Source: Patiria pectinifera
Taxonomy: Eukaryota > Echinodermata > Asteroidea > Valvatida > Asterinidae
Direction: 5' to 3'
Assembly (NCBI GenBank): GCA_029964075.1
Contig: CM057140.1
Coordinates: forward strand, 11,612,643-11,676,642
Length of the DNA: 64,000 nucleotides
Shown here: positions 22,172 through 35,200 of the stretch, piece after piece
Numbering within the stretch: the stretch's first letter is position 1
Layout: each line of letters begins with the position of its first letter
Made by a program: the position numbers and the translations under genes
The notes under the pieces: model-generated
Told to the model about the DNA's origin: nothing
Database searches by the model: none
What the model saw: only the letters and a program-made list of their open reading frames with translations

Positions 22172-23600
22172 ATGTACTGGAACAATGTTGGTATTACAGT
22201 AACACTGTACTGCTGACGTAGCACTCGAAGTTGATTACATTTTACAGGCGTACTCGTTCAAATACATGTAACATATAACCTCACTCTACGAGGTCAAACA
22301 CTTATCATTAACTGTATATAAGTCTATGTCGCAGCAAATATGTTTTATGCAATAGCATTATGCCTAGATCAGGTTGTGTCATCAAGATTCATTGCTGTAA
22401 TTAAATTGGTTATAATAAGAAACACATGACCTACCGTTGCTCCTGAACAACCAGACGACAGAATTGCATAATTTACATGTACAACATACCTCATTCTTTT
22501 ACGGCACATCAGTAAATTCTAACTGTTACTGTGCTAAGGCTGATCAAAAAGTAGAGAGTGGAATTCGAACTTGTTAAAAAGTTTTAAAAGTAGTTTCTAC
22601 ATGAGGTGAAACTGAATTACACAACCGTTCAAAAACTAAACACTCAAATATGTCAAAACATACTAGGCTTGCAATCAAATTAGATTTCTGTACATAGACA
22701 CTATGTGTAAAACATGTTTGTACTAACATACATGTACAGAACCTTGACTTTAATGTCTCTTAGAACAACTGTACAATTGGTAAAACTGGCTGAGTTACGA
22801 TAGCCTAATCTTGAACATGAAATTTATAATTACATGATACCAAATATGACCCAAAATTGTCGTCTTCTTTTTTTATTCCATGTGCATTTCAACTCCCCTT
22901 CCCCACACTATCCTCACCCTTTTTGCCTAATAGATGACTTTGAACACAATTCTGTAACAAGTCAAATCACAATTATGATGGGATGAACGTCAAAGGAATG
23001 ACTCATTTGTATCAGTTCATTTGAATGGTGTGTCACTTTACTTAACCACTTTGCGCCGGGATTAGTTTTGCCGAAAATTTGGATTTTTGCAAAAGGCAAC
23101 ATTTTCCAGCCTACTTCTGAAATGCGGCCAACGCCACAAATAATGATTAGCAACAGTAATTTCAACAGTATTTGTACGATATTTCTTGCCACAACCTCAT
23201 ATGTTTCAATTCTCCGGGGTGTGTACTAGAGCTTAAATTGTACAACAACAGGCCGTGCACAAGCAGCCAATTGAAGATCAACACATTTTGTGTGTTTGTA
23301 TACAAAAGGCACGAGGGATTAGCCTGTTAAGACATCACCCGGAGGCGAGTCGAGACAATCTTGATGTCTTAATTTGTCAGCTGTGCCTGGGTACAACAGC
23401 AAGCGTGTGTTATCACGGTCTCCAGCGCAAACTGGTTAAGACTTATCACAGACTTGTGAAGATTTAACTGAGGCTTCACCCAAATTACTTGACTACGGCT
23501 AGCAGTAACGCATGCGTCTATGGAAAGTAGACTGAGCCACTTCCACAGGTGTATGAGCAATTGAAAGCCATATGTGGAGACAACCTTAAACTCCCGCCTC
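22172..23600. other. Intergenic / ENPP 3' flank
   Basis: No exon is seen. TTTATT at 22872-22877 is an AATAAA on the minus strand and could be the poly(A) signal of ENPP, giving a 3' UTR of about 750 nt. At 23042 a solo TTAACCACTTTGCGCCGGGA left end of the MITE family seen at 12868 and 44625 is present without its right end. Confidence 0.45.
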
Positions 23601-23625
23601 CATTATTCCACTCCCTTCTCCAGAT

Positions 23626-26600
23626 TCAGATCTTGGTGTTGGGATAGTTGTAGGAGGAGAATCCTGAATCGTCAATGCCCTCCAGCGATGTATCTGCGAT
23701 GGGGGTGTACTCCCTAGGCTGCTGGCGATAGGACCGCTGCCTGGCACACATGGCCAATAGGAGACAGGCAGCTACGAGGAGTATGGCTCCGGCTACTGCG
23801 ATGCCTGCGCAAGACCGAGGTAGGGGAAAGCATGATTTTTTGAAATTCTACGCATTGTATACTAATGCTGTCTGAGAGCTTAGAAAAAAATGACAAGCTT
23901 GCTTAGGTGGGATTTGGATCCGTATGTCCTGCTAGAAAGTAGCAGGTTGAGGGTACGATAGCACTACAGGATGCTAGGCAAAATCAATCGGATACCCCTA
24001 GCACTGCTTCAGGACTCCAGTCTAAAGTCCATCATACTCCATCAATATTTAGGTAAACCAGGCCAGCAGGACCAAGTCCTCCAAAATCCACCAAACGAAG
24101 GGATGGATTTTGATAGAGTTGGGGAGGTTAGGGTTAACGAGTAATTGTTTCTAGAAGTGAAGGTCTGTTTTCCTTCCGAATATTGACATACATACCGATG
24201 ACAGTGCCGGTAGACCAAGTTGAAGGAGGCGGTTCAGTGATGATTCCTTTCTCTTTTGTTGTCATTATTGTGACAAGCTCTGAGTATTTCAGTAAATCTT
24301 GCACCTTTTGATGAAAAAAACAAGACACATTTGTAAATTTATAAAAGAATTTACAAAGGTGTTAAGGTAACTTTTGGAAAAGAGGGACCTTTTCTAACCC
24401 ATGATGAAATACACTGTGTTCATTTAAGCCACTTACTGCTGCATTCATCAACATTTACTTGATAGATTTACTTGTAGGCATTTCAATTTTTGTTTTCTTT
24501 TAACAAATCGGGATAATGTGAAGAATTTTGAAAAGCACTGCATTCTACTTTATATTGCAGATTGCAGGCTACATTTAACAAAAATAATTTTCCAAAATCC
24601 TATAAATTGGACTGCTTTGAAGAGCACCCCAAGCAGGAAAAAAATATGTGATGCGATCAAGCTAAATGAGTCATTTGTCGGTAATTTTCATTTGGAGACA
24701 CAGGCCACATCTCTTCATCGCATCTCTTGGTGTTCCAATTTCCATAATTTTTTAACTAAATATGGTATCAGCCTAATCAGCATGCGGTTTTCACAGCAGT
24801 AATGCTGAGATTGTGCTCTTTTCAAATCTGTAATAATTTTTTTTTTTTTAACTTGGGTCGACAAACGACTCATGTAGCTTGATAAAGTGATAAATTATGT
24901 TTGTGTATTAAAATCTCATTCAAAACTGGGTGTTGATGGACATAAAGGATTTTTAAGCTCTGGCAAAAGCTTCGACATGTCACTTGGTGGTCAGTCGGTC
25001 TGTCTGTCTGTCTGTCTGTCCCCAAAAATTGAGCAAAAGTATGGTGTTCCATATGTGCCACTAGCATCAAATTTTGTGGAGTCACATTTTCAAACTCTGG
25101 CAGGGATTACTTTGATTGATTTCATGCAAGACTTTCATGTATGACTTCTTGCAACACGGCCAGAGCCTATTGTGCACTCGCACTTGTTTAATTAAAAGCC
25201 CATATGGTTAGAATTTTTAATATTCAACCAAACAATAGAATAAACCGTCATACATTTTCCAACGAGCCGTTATTCAGTGCGGGTTCCAGGCCTAAAATCT
25301 TGCAGATAAGCGGGTAGATGTTGACGTTTTCAAAGGGCTCCACCAGTAGACCCTGACGGAATGAAGGACCTCGGGCGACAAAGATCGGATGCATGGACAT
25401 CAGGCTGTTGTTAAAACCATGATTCCCTTTGTAGTTTATAAAGTAACCTATTTAAAATAAAAAAATAAAAAGAAGCATTTTCAAATAAACTGGCCACTCT
25501 AAAAATAAATTATTCCCATGGTCTTGGAAAATCATGGACATTTGTAAAAATGGAAAAAATTTGGAATTCAAGATCACGTAGGCTTATTTTTGATGGAGAG
25601 GAGGCCATTATTAATTTTATTTTCAAAAGCTACACGTAGCAAATGGGTAGCCTATCATCTGTATCATAATACCGAACACCTTTTTTTCCTGCAAAATGGC
25701 ATTAAATGTCATGGAAATTGTCATATTTTAGACCTGGAAAGTGGAGTGGAATTTGGTTTTCAGATTTCTGTGGGAACCCTGGAAATATGTTCATTTACAG
25801 GGGTGTGAGTGACCACTGATAAAAATAGTTGTAAACAGCTGAAAAAAGAGTAAAAAAGCTGAACTTTGAAAATCTCCTATACTTTTGTACATAGCAAGTG
25901 AGGGGAAAAAAAGCTGAAATCCAAAACAAAAATAGCTGAAATCAGCTTAAAAGCTGAGATTTCACACCCCTGAATTTAATGACGTTGCTGGAAAGTCAAG
26001 AGATGGTTGCAGCAAAGCATATTCAAAAAGCCACCACAGCCAATCAGTCAATGGACGCACCTTGGACACACTGCACAAGACGCACATGTATAGGCCTATA
26101 CGCCAAACTACTGCATTTGCCTTCAGAGTCACTGTCAAATTCCCCAAGTTTTCCAGGATTTTTAGTGTTGTTTCCTAAGTACCTCAGTTGCCCCTGACAA
26201 AACATTCCCAAGTTTTCCCTGATTTTTAGAGTGACCGGGAACCCTGGTTTCTAACTGAATTTTGGAAATTCACGGATGTGTAACCAACGGCAAACAAATT
26301 GCGGGCTAAACTAAATTTGGTAAATTGGGGGCAGTTTTTGAAAAAAAGGCTCTTTTTTTCCCAACTTGATACAAAAATTTCAATGTTCTTGAAAATGATA
26401 GCACACCAGCTGCCTTGATTTGACAGGATGCTTGAGAATATTATTCACTTTACAGTCAAGTGGGTATTTCATTATAATTTGGTAGTTTTTTATTTTGATG
26501 TTTGCAAAGTATGTACATAAGTATGTATACATGTACATCTACTATATTTAAGGTGTTCTTGAATAATTAACCATCATTATGTAAAAAATTACATGTATAC

Positions 26601-29600
26601 ATATTTGCAACATTGGGGACATCAATAAATTTTTATATGTTAATTTATCAGTACATTCCTCTTCTCTATTTGGTGTTTTTTCCACAGACATATACTGGTA
26701 ACTTCATAGATAATCATGATAATGATGTGAATGATGGAAAGCCAGCCTAGTGGCCCAAGACCGAAGATTTCATCAAAGATCTTGACAGTCTTGACTGAGC
26801 CTCTACTCCATTGACGTCGTCGAACCAATTAAGACAAACAAGGCCGCACGTGTACACGCACGCGCCTCACATATTGCAAGGCACGCAGCAAGAAACACGG
26901 CAACTGATGCAATCCATATGCAGTGCATTAGTTACCATAGTAACCAAGAGGCAGGTTGCCGTGGAGATAATGAACTAGTCATGGGATTTATAGTCATCCA
27001 GTGCTGGAAAAAAACAAGGACTAATTAGGGGCATCGACTCAGTGGCATGTTGAAAATTCATAAGATTTAATAACAAGTGCACGCATAGGTTCGTAAACTG
27101 TAAGATGCAAAATGATATCTTGCAATGTAAACCATTATATAGTGCTGTAACTGTCCTTATGTCGTTAATCAGTTAATTCACTTTTCTTTTAATTTAGTTT
27201 TCTATAAAAACATGTGCAAATCCTGCAAGATACCTCAATAAATAGCTTGTGCAGTAATGTCTTATTCATGTCTAGCAGATCATACAATGTATTTTCGTAT
27301 TTTCAAAATCCAAATTATTACTTTAATCATACATGTAACACATACTAGGGATCAAATTATTTATCAAGATGACTTTAGCAGCTTTCTGTTGAACGATGTC
27401 GTCTTCAGATTTGTGAAGAGTACTGAAGACACGGGATCGAGCTGTGCCATTTTTTTGTATTTTGTGCTACTTTGGTCCGTTTTATTCACTTTTGTCCACA
27501 TATTTTATGAATCGTTCATATACTTTGCTTCGTGTATTGATGAAAAATGCTGTCAATAGATCTCTCTCATAGGACGCCATCTTCGTAGGAAAATATTACC
27601 CTTTTTGAGAAAACAGTGAAAAACCATGGGCAATCATTTGATCATGAAACACAATTTCGTCTATAGCTAGCACTCTTTATTTCTAAAAAAATCAGTCAAT
27701 CGACTGATCATTGGAAATACCCTAGACTCCTTGATTTCTTTGAAATGACAGCGGGGCCGTATCATAAGTCCGACGCCTCATCATAGGTCCGACGCCGGCG
27801 TCGGACTTATGAGGCATAACATTTATTTATTCCGCCTCATAGGTCCGACGCCCCATAAGTCCGACGCCTTATAAGTCCGACAACAGAAAAACGAGGCGTT
27901 TAATTTGTCGGACTTACGAGGCGTCGGAGCTATGAGACGTCGGAGCTATGCGGCGTCGGACTTATGCGGCGTCGGACTTATGGGCCTTTATTTGGTTAGG
28001 GGATGCGATTTTGTCGGACTTATGAGGCGTCGGACTTATGAGGCGTCGGACTTATGAGCGGACCCCATGACAGCAAGACAGACGGGACGATTTCACAGGA
28101 CGTTCAATAGTACCTGTGTGATCTTTAATCCGTAATTGGGTGGGTTACTTTTAAAGCGGAATCTGCCGACCAGAATTACAATGTAAGCTTGTACTGCAGT
28201 GGTGTCACGCTCACGCGCATGTTGCACGCGTTCTTAAAGACGAGGCGCACTCGCATTGAGGTATTCCTATTGGTCGAACCCGGAGTGCATGTGTATCACC
28301 TGAGCGCGACTCTCGCGAGCCTGGTGTCACCGCAGAAAATGACTGCTGCTGGATTTGTCTTATAAAATATGGCAAACACTTGAGACTTTAATATGTTGAA
28401 AACATTTGGATCGAACTGCATTCATGTTCATGGTATTATGGATACTCACTCCCTGTTTTGTTGCCAACGTGAATTGCCCAGCCCTCCTTAGCAACCAGCA
28501 GAATCGGTGCAATGCGTGGGTTGTCACGGTAATGGTACTGTGCCGGTATCTCGTCCTTCAAGTATACAGACACTTGAGGACTGGCTCCCTGGAGCTTGTT
28601 GTAAATGACGTCAACGTCACTCTCTGTGTGATTGTTATTTTTAAAAAAATATTATAAATTATTATTTTTATACAAATTTGTGTTTTGAAATAATTGATTA
28701 AATGAAACATCAAGTTGGTTGTTAAAGTTGGCATAAATATATACATGTATGTGATTTGTTGGTGTGGCGCCTTGAAAATGTTGAAAAAGCACACATCTTT
28801 ATATACATGTGCCAACTTTATAATAGGGGCAGAAAATGCATATTAAAGCTGAGAACTGTGTAAGGAAATTCATGTACTGCATGATCCATGTTTTCATTCA
28901 ATTGGACATTTGATTTTGAGCTTCATACAGTAAATGAAATAAACTTTAGAATTCCGTATTTTTTTAGCATTCACTTGATATTTTATACAGCAGTTACTCC
29001 TTGAGTAATTTGTAATTTACTATACATGCAACAGTGATGTAGTGCCTTGATGCTGGGCCTTGGCCTTAAGGCTGCCTTAAGGCTGGATTTTAGGGCCTTG
29101 GCCTTGGCCTCGAGGCTTGAGGGCAAAAGCCTTGGCCTTGGCCTTGGCCTTGAGGGTTCAGGGCCTTTGTTTTTTGGAGTCAAGGCTCTTCAAGGCCCAG
29201 AGATTTTTGCATTTTCCAGATATCTGTTCAAAATTTTGCTGTTACCATTTTAATCATATTACCATGGAGGAGGGAAGCACCCTATAGATTTGTGTGTTGG
29301 GCACTTCCACTTTTTAGCATCACATTTTTTTACCACATTGTAGTAGATTTGATGCACAATATTCATTCACTTGTGGGGCTAAATGAGATGATCACTTTAA
29401 TTGCATATAACTATGTAATAGATCTGATTGGTTGTAAAGTGCTAAAGATTTGCATGTATCTGTTTTAGGTAATGCTAATGTTTCTGACGATGGTTGGCCA
29501 GCAAATAAAAATTTCCCAAATCAGTTTGTTGGATCCAGTAAATCTTTATTTTGTTTAGTTAAACCATATTGAAGACCTGAACTTATACTTTAATAGATAC

Positions 29601-31714
29601 AGTGCAGTCATAAAGCGGTGTAGGCTATCGAGCATGCATGTGATTGCAATTAAAGAAATGTTGTTCTCGTAACGAGCAATTCAGGATGATAAGGGCGCGG
29701 ATCCAGGGGGACTTCCCCCTGCCAGCCATGCAAAAATTTTTTTATTTTTTTTTTTTTTTATGTGAAGGCAGGCAATGAGTACACCACCATCTTTTCACCA
29801 AAAAATGGTCAAAAAATGGGTTAAAATGGTCAGATATTGCACATATTGCACCACACTTTTTGAATTTTTTTGGGGATTGCAAAATTTCTTGCCCCCTGTT
29901 GTGTTCTGGATCGATGATGTGCTGGTGTCACTCATGTGACTATAATTAGTTCTATATCAGTGGTCATTTCATAAAATAGGGCCTTGGCCTTGAGGGTTAA
30001 GCCTTGGCCTTGGCCTCGAGGCCTGAGGGTCAAAGCCTTGGCCTTGGCCTTGGCCTTGAGGGTCAAAGCCTTGGCCTTGGCCTTGAGGGTCAAAGCCTTT
30101 GCTCCAACACTGACATGCAAGTTACAGTGCTATAATTTCATCAGCTCAAGATTCTTTGGGGGGGGGGCAAAGAGTTAGCCAGCTGTTAAATAATGACAAA
30201 AGCTGCTGGGCACATGCTGGAAGACTGGCAGTACATGTATGTTCCATTGAAAAAAAACTTGAAATCATAGTTTCAAACTGTCCAGAAACCACAAGAGCCA
30301 ATATACCAAATATTTGATCAGCAACCCCATATTCAAATAGCTTTTTGCTAATTTGAATATTCAAAAAAATATGCACGTGCACATGTTATTTCAATCATGC
30401 AGTTGTGTTGGGTTTTTTTTCTCTCGTCAGATGCCACTTTTCCATGAGGGGAATATTTTGTCGATGCCCATTTAGTGGTCCAATTCATTTAGGTGGGTTA
30501 AGTCCCTTGACAGTTATACAGTACTTTATACTGCAAAACACTCCAGTAGCCAATAATAATTGTATGCAATGCCGCATACAAATTATAACCAGCAAGTTTG
30601 TATGCAATTTTTGACCAGCAAGGGCAGATTCTTGATTGGCAAGATTTGAATATTCGGTTCAGTACACTTTGAAATAATTGAGTAACGAGTACTAAATCAT
30701 TTGAAAATTGCCAGCACTTATGTACATTGTACAGATGCACTGTATAGGCAACAATATTGTAGTCTTTTGTAGACAACCGTTGAGAATTAGCAATAGGCCT
30801 ACAAGTTTTGTACAACATGTATTTTCATTTTGATGAATTCTTCAAGTTTAGTATGCACCTTTGTGTGGCCAAATACCAATCACAGGGTTATTATCTGTGT
30901 AATAGTAAAGCTCGGGGTCAACAAAATCATCCAACTGCGTGAAGTTGTCCTTGGAAACTGGCGTCATCCCGTGGTCGGATGTGACGATAACGTCCACTTT
31001 GTTCCCCAAGCCTGCATCCCGCAGCTTTGTCATCAGGTATCCCAGGGTTCCGTCGCACATCTGAATGACAGCATCCATGTCTGGTGAGTTGGGGCCGAGC
31101 ATGTGGCCGGAGTGATCCGGTTCCCTGAAATATAATAGTCCGAGATTTATCGAGCCGTTGGCGAAAAGTTTCGTCATGATGTTGATGCGCTCCTTGTACG
31201 GGAACGTGGCATCGTACTTCGGCAGTCGGTAGGATGGGTATTGGCCGCGTATTTTGATCTCCATGCCGGGGTACATAATGAGGCCGCTGTGACCCCCTTG
31301 ATTCTGATTGGTCACCCAGATTGGTTCCCCGCCTTCCCACCACGAGGAGTTGAATTTGTGACGCAGGGAAAACTTGGCTCCTGTTGACACATTGTACATA
31401 TTATTCCCCACAATGCCGTGCGATTCTTGGTACAATCCGGTCGCAATCGTGTAGTGGTTCGGAAACGTCTTGGACGTGAACGTGTCGAAAAGGTACTTGG
31501 CTTTGACCCCCTCTCGGACGAAACTATCGAAACTTGGGGTCTTGTTTCTGTCCAAGTAATCCCACCGGAATCCATCAAAGGAGACAAGCAAAACTAACGG
31601 GGCGTCCGACGTTGAGGGCGCCTGCTTGTAATAGGGAGATGCAGAAAACACGGTCAGTAGAAAACTGCAAAGAAGGACATTTACTGGGCCGAGTTTCCAC
31701 CACCACGCAGCCAT
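23626..31714 (-). CDS. ENPP4: ENPP4/5-type ectonucleotide pyrophosphatase/phosphodiesterase (complete, 5 exons)
   Basis: Type I membrane ecto-enzyme that hydrolyses phosphodiester or pyrophosphate bonds outside the cell. Minus-strand exons: 31714-30859, 28623-28450, 25447-25254, 24304-24196 and 23804-23626 (stop 23628-23626), giving 503 residues with all phases consistent. A signal peptide occupies about residues 1-25. The two-zinc site is complete: Asp47 (SFDGFRW), the nucleophile Thr83 (KTFPNH), Asp200 and His204 (EPDHSGH), Asp247 and His248 (TSDHGM), and His363 (MHPIFVARGP). A C-terminal helix (about 446-465, IAVAGAILLVAACLLLAMCA) is followed by a 38-residue cytosolic tail. There are no somatomedin B or nuclease-like domains, so it belongs to the short ENPP4/5 class; ENPP4 versus ENPP5 is not resolved. 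One large exon carries most of the catalytic domain. Confidence 0.93.
24998..25020. repeat. (GTCT)n microsatellite
   Basis: About five GTCT units in an ENPP intron. Flanking text has no coding features. Confidence 0.8.
26333..26512 (+). mobile_element. Partial third copy of the TTAAAGG element
   Basis: Matches the right half of the elements at 38300-38825 and 39510-40002 (TTCTTGAAAATGATAGCACA, then GATGTTTGCAAAGTATGT). It lacks the 28-bp palindrome found in the other two: CCAAC runs straight into TTGATACAAAAAT. The left half is absent or eroded. It lies in ENPP intron sequence. Confidence 0.6.
27753..28066. mobile_element. Fold-back element of 16-bp GTCGGAC units with perfect 8-bp target duplication
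   Basis: A 314-bp element in the second ENPP intron is bounded by ATGACAGC on both sides (27745-27752 and 28067-28074). Ends are GGGGCCGTATCATAAGTCCG and, complemented, GGGGTCCGCTCATAAGTCCG. The arms are built from 16-mers of the form GTCGGACTTATGAGGC: plus-sense GTCCGACG near 27769, 27787, 27847, 27859 and 27875; complement near 27799, 27907, 27923, 27938, 27954, 27970, 28013, 28029 and 28045. No open frame. An 8-bp duplication suits hAT-type transposition. Confidence 0.8.
28148..28330. repeat. Interspersed repeat shared with 39160-39512
   Basis: AAAGCGGAATCTGCCGACCA, then ACTGCAGTGGTGTCACGCTC and CGCGCATGTTGCACGCG match, in reverse complement, the segment at about 39425-39512. A shorter echo (GCGCATGCGCTTGAGCATGA) lies near 40592. 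Non-coding. It ends close to ENPP exon 28450-28623 and is in the adjoining intron. Confidence 0.55.
29056..30094. repeat. Two GGCCTTGGCCTTGAGG minisatellites in ENPP intron 1
   Basis: Arrays at about 29056-29170 and 29979-30094 are built from GGCCTT/GGCCTTGAGG units with periods of 6 to 27 bp. Between them lies unique AT-rich DNA, plus a poly(T) tract near 29739 next to a GGGCGCGGATCCAGGGGG start that resembles the end of a hAT-type element. Confidence 0.75.
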
Positions 31715-32291
31715 ATTTCTCCTGTGAAATTGTCCTACTTGTTGCTGGTACTACTCACTTGATCTTTATGAACCGATTGTTATGTATGAACTCAATCAGG
31801 TGAAAATATTCCTGTATTATGCAGGTCACATCTAGTCCAAACAGCCATATGTCATTTCTAGTCGCGTGCATACATACATATAAGTGTACGATGCATGATC
31901 GATGATCGAGACGTGGTCAGTCTAGTTTTGCACTGTATTTTTTGTGTTGTCTCGTGACGTGTCTTGTGTCTTATATCCTTCGACTGTTTCGGGTAGAGAA
32001 ATTATAATTGCATTTGCAACGCGTTGTTTGTTTGCAAAAGCTTCAAAGCAAAAAAAAAAAAAACTACATTTTTTCTTAAATGACTGAAGAATGTGCGAAT
32101 TAGTTTATTCAGCAATGTTTGTGTTTATTGGTTGTGGATAAGTGAATTTATTAAGTGAACACGATGCTTTTATTTAAACTCAGACTGTACTAGCCGCACA
32201 GGAATCAGTCGTTGGTACAGACTGACAAACCGGCCGGTATTTCAATTGTCGAGTGAGGGCGCGCTATGCATTAGCCGCAAAATTTTCAACG
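31715..32291. promoter_or_regulatory. Head-to-head promoter region between ENPP and CEP43
   Basis: Only 577 bp separate the ENPP start codon (31714, minus) from the CEP43 start codon (32292, plus), so both promoters and 5' UTRs must fit here. No convincing TATA box is seen on the CEP43 side. GTGACGT, a CRE-like half site, occurs at 31954-31960. The 90 bp before the CEP43 ATG are richer in CpG (GGGCGCGCTATGCATTAGCC). Confidence 0.6.
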
Positions 32292-35200
32292 ATGTCTGCC
32301 GACGAAGATACCGAACTGAGGGATTTGGTGGCCCAAACCCTCGAAAGTAGTGGAGTTCTGGGGAAGATCAGGGTAATATTACTGTTCCATTATGTGCATT
32401 GTGTGTCTGTGTTTAATACTTAATATTCCCGTAAGAGATAAAATGTTGTCATGCATTGAAAACTGTTTACACACAGAGACTGACACTGACTAGTAATATT
32501 ACTAAGTGCAGTGCATTTCCTACTCCTAGTTTCTATATTTTGTACATTTACTCCTAGTTTCTATATTTTGTACATTTACGGAACGAAAGTTCATGATGCA
32601 AAAATACATAGAAAAATGTTGTTCATCAATAATCATAGAACTTTAGATGGATGAAAGTATCCTGACCGCATTCCGCATGACAATTCGCCCTTTTTGTTAA
32701 ATGGAGATCTAGATAAATCAGCAATCTTGTCTTTTCGCGGTGATTGTGATTTGTGTGATTAACTACAGCGTAGGCGGCGGATACTGTCAACATGGTCGAT
32801 GACTGTAGCATGTCATGCAAGTGTAGGGCCCCTCTTTACTTTTCATAAAATTAGAATCAAGGGTGGCTTTTTATCATCCCAAATGACTTTTTAAATCTAA
32901 AACAGACTTCTCCATGTTCTCTTAATTTCAATGACACCATTTTTTGTAATTTTGAACAGTTTCGTGGGGTAGAAAATGTGAATTTATTCCGTGTCTTATA
33001 TGGTTGGTGCCATGGCATGCATGGGAATCAATGCAGTTTTGCTTGTTCAATGTGTGCGTTGCAGTGATCCCATCTTTATATTCGTGTTACGTTTTGTCGT
33101 CTTCATCGTCGCTTTATCCCAAAATTTTCCTCAAAAAAGAAAAACCCTGCCCTGTTGGTTTGTAATGTCGCGAACTACATGTAGTTTGGTAAGTCCAATA
33201 ACCTAAAAGTGACTTTTTTTCCCTATAGTAGTAGGGAACAGGTCATACACATGTACATGTACACCACACAATCGCCCTTATTTGTACTTCATTGCTTAAA
33301 ATTGAAAAAAAAAATTATCTGCACAGCAATTTACTTGTTGCGCAATTATAATACCAAAGCTACAATGTACAGGGTACATGTAAGAACTTGAACCCCCATA
33401 CTTGTACATGTACACTCTAGATGATGTTACCAGAAGAAGGCCTATATTGAGTATTGTTTTCCTTTTACATCAGGCTGAGTTGAGAGCAAGCGTCTTCCTC
33501 GCCCTTGAAGAGCAAGATGCCGTGCAGAACAAAACTCCCTTCATCAACCAGGAGCTGAAGAAATTCCTCACTACCAAGGAGGGTATGTTGGATTCCTAGA
33601 TTGCCTTGAACTGGGAACGATGAAGTAAATTTGACAGTACCATAAGTGTTGTTGATCTGAGCCAAGGAAAGAATGCAAACACATCTGTGATATTGTACAT
33701 ACAAAAAGTTAGTGCAAAGTTAATATCAACGCAGACTGGGGCCCGCCCTTAAGTGCTCAAAACGATGCAAAAGAAGATCAGGCCAACAGTACTCTCTCTT
33801 TAACCAGCAAATCTCTCCAAAACTGTTACTGGGCAAAAGAAAAGTTCCTCAGTATTTCACCAACAAAGTTTGAAGACTCAATTCAATTTTTAAAGGAGAC
33901 TTTTCTTCAATATTTGGCAGTGGCTTGCACAAGAGAGGGAAGTCAAGTGATTTCAAAATGAGGCTAAAGACTAGACTTCTACATGTCCATCCGTGGCCCA
34001 ACTGTTTGACAAGACTGACTTCTTCATTCAGTGTCATTAGTCTGGTGCCTGACTAAGGAGAAATGTGTAGAAATAGTGACCTACCGGTAGTACCCGACAT
34101 CCTAGATATTTCTTTTGGCACAGTCAGCTGACAGTTGATTGATGCAGTACTGAAAGGATGTTGGACTGGTTCTTTCATGTGCCAGTTAATTAACTTTTTA
34201 TATATATGGTCTACTCTTCCAGTGCTTCGCAGCAAACTCTTTTTCAATTATGATACTGTACATGTACATCTACATGTATGATATTGTACAAATGCATCTT
34301 GCTTTTTGCAACAGTGGCAGTACAGTAAAGGGAGTTAAAGTATCTGTTAGGAAGCACCAATTTCCAAAGAGATCATTTTCAGAAATTTTAGGAAAGTTGG
34401 CAAATTTCTTTACATTCTCAGAAAATTTGCATGAATTAGTTGAGAAAGATCAACTTTGTGGTAGGGGATAGCGGAAAGATTGACTCAGCACATTAGTTGT
34501 GAAAATACTTTACAGTCTCCAAAATTTTGCATTGATTAAGAAAGATCAATTTTTTGGTGGGGGATACCGGAAGGATTGACTCATTACATCATGATAATAC
34601 AATGGCTAAATTTAGCAAATGTGTACATGCACTTTATCTATTGTATTGAATATTTTATCTGTCAACAGGTGTCTTGGCAACCTCCCTGCTTCAGGAATTT
34701 TTAGAACTCTTCCATTTGGACTTCACACTTGCCGTCTTCAACCCAGAAACAAATTTTGTAAGTTTGTTTATCAGGATCTGAAATGGTTCATTGAGCTCAT
34801 GGAATGTTGCAAGCTCTGATGATCTGATACACCGTGCCCTCTGGAGACGTGCACACAGTAGGGAACAAAAGATTGTATACATCTCCACAGGGCAATTTCT
34901 ATGGATGAATACATCTCCACAAGGTTTTCACGAAATAGATATATGGATTTTACTCAAAAACTAGGAATTTCCAAGGTCGTTAATGGAAGAGTTTTAGAAA
35001 AGGGATATGAAGTCCGAATTTCAGCCAAGGAAATTAATTCCGGTTAAAATAAGAGCATTTTGAAACTTCACTTCCAAACTCGAAAACTTTACTACACGAG
35101 AACAAAGAAATGTCTCCACAAGGATACAAATTTCAGTATGGGTGAGCCTGTATATCTAGTATGAAAAGTTTTCATGATGATCCCTTACTCATTTCATTTG

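Noticed and set aside
27753..28066. CRISPR-like array of regularly spaced repeats
   Set aside because: Repeats are inverted as well as direct, have no unique spacers of constant length, and lie in a metazoan intron with a target duplication.
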